From Salinispora fenicalii (lineage in GTDB: Bacteria; Actinomycetota; Actinomycetes; Mycobacteriales; Micromonosporaceae): a stretch of 64,000 nt of DNA. The notes beneath the pieces are model-generated. The model was not told the origin of the DNA. It searched no databases and worked only from the letters and a program-made list of their open reading frames with translations. Positions 37,648 through 45,244 of this stretch are shown one piece after another (position 1 is the first letter of the stretch; the number at the start of each line of letters is the position of its first letter). The translations under genes and the position numbers were made by a program. The stretch spans positions 184,493 to 248,492 of the forward strand of contig NZ_AZWQ01000016.1 of assembly GCF_000514815.1 (NCBI RefSeq), in the 5' to 3' direction.

Positions 37648-38040
37648 GTGCGTCCCCCAGCATAGAGAGCTGATTGGTAGCGGGCTCAGTCAGTCGAAGT
37701 GGATCAAAGCAGTGCCTGCTACGACTCCGGAGTCTCCCTTGCGCCGAGTATTTCGGAATCCTCAGGACGACATCAAATCCACACTGTCGATGCGATGCAA
37801 CGTCAAATCTGATAGCAAGCCGGTCGCTCGCGACCTCGGGCAACAGGCCGTGCGGGGTCGAATCCCGCGCAGGGCGCGCGTGCCCGCAGGGGTCATTGCG
37901 TCTTCGGAGGCTGCCGTTCACGGCGGTGATGAAGTCGTGTTGGCTTTGGTTGGCACGTCGAACGGGGCGGTCGATACTGGGCCGCACCGTACTGGTCGGG
38001 TCATCGGCGCCGTTCGGGCAGCTCACAGGAGCTCGAAACC
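37648..38040. promoter_or_regulatory. Upstream region of the PKS operon
   Basis: About 390 bp between the PKS start and a small plus-strand ORF. It should hold the promoter of the whole minus-strand salA-F-like operon. I see no repeated operator shared with the LysR region, and no gene. Confidence 0.45.
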
Positions 38041-38178
38041 ATGACTGGGAGCCTCGCCACGCTCTCGCACCTGGCCGACACCGCTGCTGGCATCGCCAAC
38101 CTCCACAACATAGTCCTCGCCGGATGGCACCAGCGCTGTGAGCGGCAAGCCTTCGCCGAGTTAGGAGACATCCCTTAG
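38041..38178 (+). CDS. Small ORF, 45 residues, unknown
   Basis: ATG 38041 has AGGAG nine bases upstream, a better ribosome site than many genes here. The 45 codons (MTGSLATLSHLADTAAG start, ELGDIP end) are rich in G/C at the third position. It stops ten bases before the PhzF start, so the two would be co-transcribed. No family is recognised. It may be a genuine small protein, a leader peptide for the PhzF gene, or the residue of a larger lost gene. Confidence 0.45.
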   Translation: MTGSLATLSHLADTAAGIANLHNIVLAGWHQRCERQAFAELGDIP

Positions 38179-38188
38179 AATTCTGATC

Positions 38189-39103
38189 ATGCAAATTCTT
38201 CGGTACACCGCGTTCACCACTGACCCAGGCGGCGGCAATCCAGCTGGTGTGGTGCTGGATGCCACCGGGGCTGACGACTCTGAGATGCAGCGCGTAGCGG
38301 CCGAGGTCGGGTACTCCGAAACGGCTTTCCTCGTGCCCGGCGATCAGGGGCATTTCGTGGTCCGCTATTTCAGCCCAAAAGCGGAGGTCCCGTTCTGCGG
38401 CCACGCGACCATCGCGTCCGCCGTCGCGTACGCCGAGCGACACGGCCCGGGAGTGTTGCACCTGAGTACCCGCGCCGGGGCGGTTGAGGTTTCCACCACG
38501 GTTTCGGCGGAGGGAGTCGTCACCGCGACGTTGGTCAGCGTCACACCACAGACCCGACCGATCGCCGCCGACGACCTTGCGTCGCTACTGGAGGCGTTGC
38601 GCTGGACATCGGGCGACCTGGAGGCGACGCTACCGCCACGGGTCGCCTTCGCCGGGGCGTGGCACCCGATTGTCGCCGCTGGAAGCCGAGCACGTCTGGC
38701 TGACCTGGACTACGACATGGCGGCGCTGGCCAAGCTGATGGCCGAGCGGGACTGGACAACCATCAACCTGGTACACCGGGAATCGGCAACGGTGTTCCAC
38801 GTGCGGAACCCCTTTCCACCCGGGGGGGTCGTGGAGGATCCCGCCACTGGTGCGGCAGCTGCGGCGCTCGGTGGCTACCTGCGCGAACTGGGGCTGGTGA
38901 CGACCCCCACAACGGTGACTGTGCACCAGGGTCAGGAGATGGGCCGTCCAAGTCTGCTCACCGTCGGAATCCCCGCTCGACCCGGAACTGGGATCGCGGT
39001 GACCGGCACCGCTGTTGCCCTCGCCCCACTCGGTGCCACCGGTTCGGGCGTGGCTCCTCGGGCCCGGCGCCCAGCAACGCCGGAACCACGGTCAGCACCA
39101 TGA
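38189..39103 (+). CDS. Second PhzF-family protein
   Basis: 304 residues; the PhzF fold with catalytic Glu44 in GYSETAFLV, FSPKAEVPFCGHATIA, and EDPATGAAAAALGGYL. The sequence is clearly different from the PhzF at 22.7 kb (AETAF/ATGAA-type versus ETTF/VTGSL), so it is not a recent duplicate. It diverges from the PKS. Many such paralogues are housekeeping proteins of unknown substrate. It may mark the right edge of the cluster or be unrelated to it. Confidence 0.85.
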   Translation: MQILRYTAFTTDPGGGNPAGVVLDATGADDSEMQRVAAEVGYSETAFLVPGDQGHFVVRYFSPKAEVPFCGHATIASAVAYAERHGPGVLHLSTRAGAVEVSTTVSAEGVVTATLVSVTPQTRPIAADDLASLLEALRWTSGDLEATLPPRVAFAGAWHPIVAAGSRARLADLDYDMAALAKLMAERDWTTINLVHRESATVFHVRNPFPPGGVVEDPATGAAAAALGGYLRELGLVTTPTTVTVHQGQEMGRPSLLTVGIPARPGTGIAVTGTAVALAPLGATGSGVAPRARRPATPEPRSAP

Positions 39104-39492
39104 ATCCGTGGTAGCTCGCCGAGTGCATCGAGCCCCCGCCGCGGCCTGGCTCCGGCGCCCAGCTGCTCGAACAGAGCGAGTCAGACGCTCGCCCCACCAC
39201 CACCCACCTTGGCTGCCAACGTGCGTTCGATGTGCTGGGCTGCAGCTAACACACGTTTCTCAGCGCAGAGTCGATCTTACGCTCACGTTCGGTATCCCTG
39301 CCAACACCCGTGTCGCGAATGCTCGCAGCTACGACACTGTCGTTTATGTCACCGAGGGCGAAGATCACAACGGACGCCCACACGGGCGCGGACCTATCGT
39401 CCTGTCAGCCGCGACAGCCGCCCGCTGCGTCGACTGCCCGTGTCCGGAAGTGCCCTCCGACACGAGGCCACCCCCGTCCGTCCTGCGCGTCG
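39104..39492. other. Intergenic region
   Basis: About 390 bp between the convergent PhzF and GNAT genes. Short frames only; no convincing gene, hairpin or repeat. Confidence 0.4.
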
Positions 39493-40134
39493 CTACCTCT
39501 CGAAGAGCCGCGCTTCTGCGCCGACCGGTCGGAACCCCGCCGCCTGGAACGCCCGCACGCTGCGGGCGTTACCCGCGGCCTGCTGCGCCCAGACCGGCTG
39601 CCCGGTCGGCACCAGGTGCCGAGCAGCCCTCGCCAACGCCCGCCCGAGGCCCGCTTCCCGCCGCCCCTCGTCAACCTCGATCGCTGCTTCCCACCGACCT
39701 GCCACGCCCCGGCCAAGGATGACCACTCCCCCAACGGCTACCCAGACCTGGACGTCGTCGCGGTGCTGGTGTGCCCGGGCTACCCGGGGATGGGCGGCGT
39801 CGGTGAGCTCGGTGAGCTGCAGCGGGGGTGCACCTGCCAGCGGGCTCGCGACCGTCAGTAGGTCGATCGTGTCCATGGAACGCCCGGTGCGCTCGAGCAG
39901 CGCACCCAGGAAGTGTGGATGCATCGTGGCTGCCAGGCGGTCGCAGTCGAGAGCGGCCAGAGTTGCACGGACCCAGCGCGGATCCTCGTCGGTGAACACC
40001 ACGGAGTGGGCGGTGAACGCGATCACCCCGGCATCGCGGTCGGAGGGCTGCGGCACCACGGTCGTCCCGCCATCTGGTGATGGAAAGCGCCCGACAGCGA
40101 CCGCGTCGAGAATCTCGGCCAGCTCACTTCCCAT
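39493..40134 (-). CDS. GNAT-family N-acetyltransferase
   Basis: 213 residues from ATG 40134, which has AAAGGA eight bases upstream; an in-frame extension to 40209 is low complexity and unlikely. The C-terminal half has the GNAT core: VWVAVGGVVILGRGVAGRWEAAIEV, then the acetyl-CoA loop RREAGLGRALARAA and the GNARSVRAFQAAGFRPVG motif. The N-terminal half is a second degenerate acyltransferase-like lobe. The substrate is unknown. Confidence 0.85.
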   Translation of the reverse strand: MGSELAEILDAVAVGRFPSPDGGTTVVPQPSDRDAGVIAFTAHSVVFTDEDPRWVRATLAALDCDRLAATMHPHFLGALLERTGRSMDTIDLLTVASPLAGAPPLQLTELTDAAHPRVARAHQHRDDVQVWVAVGGVVILGRGVAGRWEAAIEVDEGRREAGLGRALARAARHLVPTGQPVWAQQAAGNARSVRAFQAAGFRPVGAEARLFER

Positions 40135-40312
40135 GGTCAGTTCCTTTCGAGCCCGAGGTTGGGGCCGACGGCGACCACACGTGACCCCACCGACGGCGGC
40201 ATGTCCCACGCGGAGACGCCAACCGATGGTAGAGCCCCTTCTCCGGACGAACAGGCTTCACATGTCGGACGCCCGGGCTTCGCATCCCGGACTAACGCGG
40301 ACGGGACACAGC

Positions 40313-40337
40313 GAAGGGCCCCGGATCGGGGCCCTTC
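40313..40337. terminator. Strong hairpin downstream of lsr2
   Basis: GAAGGGCCCC and GGGGCCCTTC form a perfect 10-bp stem around a 5-nt loop, 58 bp after the lsr2 stop. No T-run follows. Confidence 0.75.
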
Positions 40338-40394
40338 ATGCTGTGTCGGGCTAGCTCAACCGTGGCCAATGCTGGCTGACCGACGGCCAGCCAT

Positions 40395-40745
40395 TCACCG
40401 CTTGTCGTACGCCTCCATCACGCCAACCGGGATACGCCCGCGATCCGACACCTGATATCCGTTGGCCCGCGCCCACTCCCGGATCTCCTCGTTACGCGCG
40501 CGGGTGGAACGCTGGGCGGTCGCGGCGGCTCCCCGCACCGCCCTCGTGATCCCACCGTGTCCACTGGCCCTGCCGACGCGCTGACCAACGGCGATATAGG
40601 GTGCAAGCGCCTGCCGAAGCGTGGATGCGTTCTCATCCGATAGTTCGATGGTGTACGCCCTGCCGTCGAGACCGAACTCAATCGTCTGGTCGGCCTCATC
40701 ACCGGTTAGGTCGTCAATCAGTTGGGTGATTACCTGTCGCGCCAT
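40395..40745 (-). CDS. lsr2: Lsr2 nucleoid-associated silencer
   Basis: 116 residues, full Lsr2 length. The N-terminal dimerisation domain has QVITQLIDDLTGDEADQTIEFGLDG, and the C-terminal DNA-binding domain has REWARANGYQVSDRGRIPVGVMEAY with the RGR minor-groove motif. Lsr2 is the actinobacterial H-NS analogue that binds AT-rich DNA and silences horizontally acquired genes and secondary-metabolite clusters. It sits 3 kb from the AT-richer biosynthetic cluster, though most actinobacteria carry a core copy too. Confidence 0.95.
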   Translation of the reverse strand: MARQVITQLIDDLTGDEADQTIEFGLDGRAYTIELSDENASTLRQALAPYIAVGQRVGRASGHGGITRAVRGAAATAQRSTRARNEEIREWARANGYQVSDRGRIPVGVMEAYDKR

Positions 40746-41108
40746 GCTCGGGTTAACTCCATTTCACGAGTGCGAAGATGAGGACATTAGCATCCAGACA
40801 GGGTGGTTGCTAAAGGACCCACAGGCGGGTTTCGCTCCTCCACCAAAATCTCTCCCGTGGGTAGCGGCTGCCGCACCCGCCGTGGCTGTTCGAGCGACCG
40901 TCAATTGCGGGTCACGACCACTTTTGTCGCCGGGGTTGCCGACCTCGTAATCCCTGCCGACACCGCGCTACCGCCGCCAGATCCCGGCCGCAGCGGTTCG
41001 GCGCCAGAGAGCCACCGTGGCCGACCACCGACACGGCCCACCACCCGGACTAACAGGCGATACCTAGTTTCAGACACCTTATAGGATCTTTTCCTATATT
41101 GTCCGGTC
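40746..41108. promoter_or_regulatory. Divergent region between lsr2 and an MFS gene
   Basis: About 360 bp with no gene. Apart from the inverted repeat at 41080-41098 I see nothing that stands out. Confidence 0.45.
41080..41098. promoter_or_regulatory. Inverted repeat, candidate operator of MFS gene
   Basis: TATAGGA and TCCTATA flank a 5-nt spacer and end 10 bp before the ATG of the exporter. This is a good place for a repressor to act. No regulator gene is adjacent. Confidence 0.5.
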
Positions 41109-42659
41109 ATGCGCTCCCGGTCCCGCCGGTCATCGCCGTCCCGACGGGCCGCCCTGATCAGCCTCTGCACCGCGGCCACGCTGGTGTGGCTCGCGTTCTC
41201 CAACCTCGGGGTGGCGTTGCCGACCATCGCCACCGAGTTGAACGTGAACCTGACCGATATGCAGTGGGCGAACAATGCCCTGAGCATCGCCTGTGGAACA
41301 CTCCTGCTGGCCGGCGGCCGCCTCACCGACCTACACGGTCATCGAAAGATGCTGCTGCTCGGTCTGGTGATCTTCGGTGTCGCCGCCCTGGCGACCGCCT
41401 TCACGCCCAACCTCGCCGGCCTCATCGCCGGCCGCGCCCTGATGGGCGCCGGTAGCGCGCTCATCCTGCCCGCCACACTGGCGATGATCCCGGCGCTCTT
41501 CGAGCGGACCGAACAGCCCCCGGCCTTCGCCGCGTGGGCCGCGGCGACCTGGGCCGGGCAGGCGGTCGGGCCGGCCATTGGTGGAACCCTGACCACGCTG
41601 CTGGGCTGGCGGTCACTGTTCTGGTTGACCGCACCGGTAGTCCTCGTCCTGTACGTCGTGACCAAACGACACGCACCCGAGGCGCACCGGGGCCGGGGCC
41701 GGGTCGACCTGTTCGGGCTGGTCACCGGGGCCGGGGCCGCACTGTGCCTGCTCTTCGCGCTGACCGAGGGGCAACAGGTCGGCTTCAGCGATCCGCTGAT
41801 CATTGCGCTCTTCGTCGCCACCGCGGCGCTCACCGTGGCGTTCGTCTTCGTCGAGTTGAGGATCACCGACCCGCTGGTGGATCTACGACTGTTCCGCACC
41901 CGCAGCTTCGACGGCGCCCTCATCGTCAACCTGACGATGAACATGTCCTTCGCCGGCACCCTCTTCGTGCTCTCCCTCTACCTACAGGACGTCCGGGGCT
42001 ACAGCGCGTTCGCGGCCGGCCTGCTCCTGGTTCCGGCCGCCGGAACGATCCTGGTGTTCAACGCCGTCGGCGCACGGATCGTCACCCGACACGACGCCCG
42101 CTCCCCCTCAATCTGGGGCCTCGTCCTAGTCGGCGTCGGCTGCTTTGCCATCAGCGCCCTGTTGCCCTCCCTGTCGGTACTCGCGGTGATTCTGGGCCTG
42201 CTCATCATCGGCGTCGGGCTGGGCATACTCTCCGTGCCCGTGGCCGACACCATCGTCGGCGGCCCACCGGTCGCCCTCGCCGGCGCCGCGTCCGGGCTCT
42301 ACAAGACCAGCAGCATGCTGGGGGGCGCGCTCGGCGTCGTCCTGCTCACCGCCGCGACCACCCGCTTCGGTCGGGCCGAGGCCGCCCCGGTGAGCACCGC
42401 GGCCGGGCTCACCGAAGCCGAGTCCAACCAGGTCGTCAACGCGCTGACCAACTCCCAGACAGCGACCGCCGTCCTCGACAAGCTGCCCGCGAACGAGCGG
42501 AGCCTCGTGATCGAGGCCTACCATCAGGCATTCTCGGACGGAGTGTCGACAGCCCTCGTACTCGGTGGTGTGATCGCGGTGATCGGCACGGTGCTGGCCG
42601 CCTGGATCTGGCCCCGCCAGCGTAAGGGCCGCGACCCGCGGCAACCCCGGCAGACCTGA
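41109..42659 (+). CDS. DHA2-type MFS exporter
   Basis: 516 residues with about 14 membrane helices. The N-terminal VGLAFSNL-type helix carries NLGVALPTIATELNV and MQWANNALSIACGTLLLAGG; motif A is GRLTDLHGHRKML, and the motif C region is near AAATWAGQAVGPAIGGTL. This is the EmrB/QacA subfamily of proton-coupled drug exporters. It lies 3.5 kb from the cluster end. An operator-like repeat just before the start suggests inducible expression. It is convergent with yaaA (3-bp gap). Confidence 0.9.
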   Translation: MRSRSRRSSPSRRAALISLCTAATLVWLAFSNLGVALPTIATELNVNLTDMQWANNALSIACGTLLLAGGRLTDLHGHRKMLLLGLVIFGVAALATAFTPNLAGLIAGRALMGAGSALILPATLAMIPALFERTEQPPAFAAWAAATWAGQAVGPAIGGTLTTLLGWRSLFWLTAPVVLVLYVVTKRHAPEAHRGRGRVDLFGLVTGAGAALCLLFALTEGQQVGFSDPLIIALFVATAALTVAFVFVELRITDPLVDLRLFRTRSFDGALIVNLTMNMSFAGTLFVLSLYLQDVRGYSAFAAGLLLVPAAGTILVFNAVGARIVTRHDARSPSIWGLVLVGVGCFAISALLPSLSVLAVILGLLIIGVGLGILSVPVADTIVGGPPVALAGAASGLYKTSSMLGGALGVVLLTAATTRFGRAEAAPVSTAAGLTEAESNQVVNALTNSQTATAVLDKLPANERSLVIEAYHQAFSDGVSTALVLGGVIAVIGTVLAAWIWPRQRKGRDPRQPRQT

Positions 42660-42662
42660 CCG

Positions 42663-43454
42663 TCAGCCCAGGTCGTGCCGGCGGACGCTGAGCCCCTTGC
42701 CCCCGAACTCCTGACAGACGAAAGCAGGCTGGCGGGGCTTGCTGAGCGCCGGCTCGTAGCGGTAGCCGATCTCGGCGAAGTCCACGATGTCCGCCGGGTC
42801 CTCAACCCGAGCGGATAACAGCCACCGGGCGAAGGCACCGCGGGCGATCTTGGCATGCACGACAACGAACCGCGGCTCGCCGGTCTTCGGGTTGACCGTC
42901 AGGAAGCGGGGGCTGACGAACCGGTCGCGGGGCAGAAACCGGGTGACGATCCGGTTGTACTCGATCGCGGCCAGATCAACGATGACGCCGGTCGGCGGTA
43001 GGCACCGGGCAACAGCATCGCCCCAGAACTGGTCGAGGTTGGCATACGGCGGATCCGGCAGGCGATAGCCCATCTCCAGCCGGTACGGCTGGATGCCATC
43101 GTCCGGGCGCAAGATGCCGTACAGCCCGGAGAGGATACGCAGCCGACCTTCGGCGTACGCCCGGTCGGCGGGGGTGAGGTCGCAGGCGCGGAGCCCGCTG
43201 TAGATATCACCGGCGAAGCTGTCGATCGCTGGCGACTGCCGCTCCGGGGCGGTACCCCAGTCGGCGAAGAGCCCATGCGTTCGGTCAGCCAGCTCCGGGG
43301 AGAGCTCCATGACGGCGGCGAGCTGCGCTACCGAGAGGGTCTTGAGGTATGCCGCCAACTCCTCGGCCCGGTCCCGTAGGACGGGCACGGTGAGCCTCGT
43401 GCCACCCTGTGGCGCCGGTCGCATCGCCTTGGAGGTGTGAATCAGAATGATCAT
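42663..43454 (-). CDS. yaaA: YaaA family peroxide-stress protein
   Basis: 263 residues matching YaaA/DUF328: MIILIHTSKAMR at the start, FAGDIYSGLRACDLTPADRAYAEGRLRILSGLYGILRPDDGIQPYRLEM in the middle (family core about 80-128), and an NPKTGEPRFVVVHAKIARG region near the C-terminus. YaaA proteins limit free iron and protect DNA during peroxide stress in E. coli. The fold binds DNA with a helix-hairpin-helix-like element. A small palindrome (GAGATC and GATCTC, 43469-43482) lies just upstream of the start. Confidence 0.92.
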   Translation of the reverse strand: MIILIHTSKAMRPAPQGGTRLTVPVLRDRAEELAAYLKTLSVAQLAAVMELSPELADRTHGLFADWGTAPERQSPAIDSFAGDIYSGLRACDLTPADRAYAEGRLRILSGLYGILRPDDGIQPYRLEMGYRLPDPPYANLDQFWGDAVARCLPPTGVIVDLAAIEYNRIVTRFLPRDRFVSPRFLTVNPKTGEPRFVVVHAKIARGAFARWLLSARVEDPADIVDFAEIGYRYEPALSKPRQPAFVCQEFGGKGLSVRRHDLG

Positions 43455-43536
43455 TTTCGCCTCGTGCCGAGATCAAGATCTCCTGAGCATAGCGGCCCGA
43501 TCGGCGGCTCCGCGGCGGTGAGCCCAGCACCGCCCA

Positions 43537-43572
43537 GCCGACCAACGCACCCCTGCCGACCAACGCACCCCT
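43537..43572 (+). repeat. 18-bp perfect tandem repeat
   Basis: Two identical units GCCGACCAACGCACCCCT in the intergenic region. Unknown function. Confidence 0.8.
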
Positions 43573-43737
43573 CCCGGCCAGTCCGCCCCACCCACCTCGC
43601 GGTCGACCTCGTGGCCAGGACGACGGCGATTCGCTACCGACAATCAGAGCAGTCAGTGCGGTGACTCCGGCCCAATACACCGGCACCCATGGGTCACCTC
43701 CGGGTAATGTCAAGCCCTCGGCGAAATCTGTTTTGCT

Positions 43738-43758
43738 ACTCACATTGCAAATGTGAGT
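43738..43758. promoter_or_regulatory. Near-perfect 21-bp palindromic operator
   Basis: ACTCACATT and AATGTGAGT flank a 3-nt spacer (GCA). It lies 61 bp before the ATG of the phosphatidyltransferase, in an AT-richer patch. Two 9-bp arms without mismatch are unlikely by chance in such GC-rich DNA. Probably the binding site of a dimeric repressor or activator. Confidence 0.65.
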
Positions 43759-43819
43759 CGGCCACCTTCCACATTCGGTAGTGGTGACTCGAGATGACTT
43801 CACCTCTTGGAGGAACCGT

Positions 43820-44467
43820 ATGCCGGGAACGAACCTTCAGGAGCACACGACGACCACCGCCGCTCCGCCGCGGATTGCGCAGGCCGCCAACACCGTGACA
43901 ACGGTACGCACGGTTGGCGCGGTCGCGGTGGCGATCGGCGCGATCGCCACGCGGGACCCGGTCCTGGCGGTAACCGCCTATCTTATCTACTGGGTCGGCG
44001 ACATGTTGGATGGCTGGACGGCCCGTCGACTGAACCAGGAGACCCGCTTCGGCGCGGTCTTTGATATCCTGGCTGACCGACTCTGCTGCATCCTCTGCAT
44101 CATCCCATTGCTGCAGGCACGACCACAGATGGCAGCTCCCATCGCAGTCTTTCTGCTGCAGTTCGTCGTCGTCGATCTGGTGCTCAGCCTGTCGTTTTTA
44201 CGTTTCGGGCTGCTCAGCCCAAACTATTTCTTCCGCGTACACCGTGGTGTCTTCCAGTGGAACTGGTCGTTGCCGGCGAAGGCCGCCAACACCAGTGCTC
44301 TGGTGCTGCTCGTGTTCTTCGTGCCGAGCCCCTGGCCGGCGCTCACACTGGCCCTGGCGGTGACCGCGATCAAGATCGCTTCCCTGGTGGTGGTACGGCG
44401 ACTACCCGACAGCCGTCCGCCGCAGCGCGGGCAAGCCCCTGGCCACGGCTGGTCCCCGTCCGCATGA
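43820..44467 (+). CDS. CDP-alcohol phosphatidyltransferase family membrane protein
   Basis: 215 residues from ATG 43820, which has GGAGG seven bases upstream. The CDP-alcohol phosphotransferase motif is present: GDMLDGWTARRLN followed by TRFGAVFDILADR (DxxDGxxAR...GxxxDxxxD), with about six membrane helices. Such enzymes join CDP-diacylglycerol (or a CDP-alcohol) to glycerol phosphate, inositol phosphate or similar. The acceptor is not deducible. It is followed by a VTT-like membrane protein 13 bp later. Confidence 0.9.
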   Translation: MPGTNLQEHTTTTAAPPRIAQAANTVTTVRTVGAVAVAIGAIATRDPVLAVTAYLIYWVGDMLDGWTARRLNQETRFGAVFDILADRLCCILCIIPLLQARPQMAAPIAVFLLQFVVVDLVLSLSFLRFGLLSPNYFFRVHRGVFQWNWSLPAKAANTSALVLLVFFVPSPWPALTLALAVTAIKIASLVVVRRLPDSRPPQRGQAPGHGWSPSA

Positions 44468-44480
44468 ACGGGGCCGAATC

Positions 44481-45122
44481 ATGATCGAGGCCGGGGTTGC
44501 CACCTTCCTGATGGCGCTCGTCTCGGCCTTCATCCCGGCGGTGCCGGTGGAGCCGTACCTCATCGGTGCGGCTGCCGTAACCGGACAGCACGCCCTCCTG
44601 TTGGGTGTCACCGCCGGTGCCGGGCAGACCATCGGCAAGGCGCTGATGCTGCTGGGCCTCCGCGGCACCCTCCGCTCCGCGAAGCTGCGCCGCTGGCTAC
44701 AACGGCACAGCGCCCGCTTTACGCTGGCTCCGGCACCAGCGCCGGAGCCGGTAGTGGTGACCATGGCGGGAGCGCCGCGCGGGACGGGGCCGAACGGTCC
44801 GGGTTTCGGCGCTGCGGAGGCGGCGGCTGCGCCGCCCCGCGCGACGGTCCGGACGATCCTCCGCCGGGCGATCACCGCCGTCGTCGCGGTGACCCGCCGC
44901 TGGAGCAACCTTCTCATCGCCCTGCTCGACCGGCCTTTCGTCGCAGTGCCGGTGGTGTTGCTGAGCGCGGCGGTCGGCCTGCCCCCACTCCTGCTGGTCG
45001 TCTTCTGCATCAGCTCAACCCGGATGTCGGTGAGCTTGTTCGCCGGCACGTGTTTCGTCGGCCGCACGGCGCGATTCGCCGCGGTCAGCATGTTGCCGGA
45101 GCTCGCCCACGTCCTCGGCTAG
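44481..45122 (+). CDS. VTT/SNARE-associated-like membrane protein
   Basis: 213 residues. The N-terminal FIPAVPVEPYLIGAAAVTG and AGAGQTIGKALMLLGLRG segments resemble the DedA/VTT (SNARE-associated) core with its re-entrant loops, and SSTRMSVSLFAGTCF near the C-terminus matches the second half. An Ala/Pro-rich cytosolic insert (about 75-120) separates them. Related proteins scramble or translocate lipids. Pairing with a phosphatidyltransferase gene suggests a joint role in lipid handling. The family call is moderate. Confidence 0.7.
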   Translation: MIEAGVATFLMALVSAFIPAVPVEPYLIGAAAVTGQHALLLGVTAGAGQTIGKALMLLGLRGTLRSAKLRRWLQRHSARFTLAPAPAPEPVVVTMAGAPRGTGPNGPGFGAAEAAAAPPRATVRTILRRAITAVVAVTRRWSNLLIALLDRPFVAVPVVLLSAAVGLPPLLLVVFCISSTRMSVSLFAGTCFVGRTARFAAVSMLPELAHVLG

Positions 45123-45127
45123 CGAGA

Positions 45128-45162
45128 CGTGGGGGCATCCGCCGTCCTCGGATACCCCCACG
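45128..45162. terminator. Hairpin between convergent genes
   Basis: CGTGGGGGCATCCG pairs with CGGATACCCCCACG with one mismatch around a 7-nt loop, six bases after the VTT-like gene stop. It serves the sulfatase gene on the other strand as well. Confidence 0.7.
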
Positions 45163-45244
45163 CCCACGCTGGTTGGTTGGTCAGCGCCGGCTGCCCGTCC
45201 GGACTCCGGCCGAACCACCCGCCCGTCGGAGCCAGCGACAGCCC

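Larger units (their letters stand above)
43455..43819. promoter_or_regulatory. Divergent region between yaaA and the phosphatidyltransferase gene
   Basis: 365 bp with no gene. It holds a palindrome next to yaaA (43469-43482), a tandem repeat (43537-43572) and a long inverted repeat next to the phosphatidyltransferase gene (43738-43758). Confidence 0.5.

Noticed and set aside
37852..37868. tRNA T-arm-like stem-loop (GCGGG, loop GTCGAAT, CCCGC), possible tRNA or attachment site
   Set aside because: No matching acceptor stem, D-arm or anticodon arm is found around it, and the first loop base is not T.
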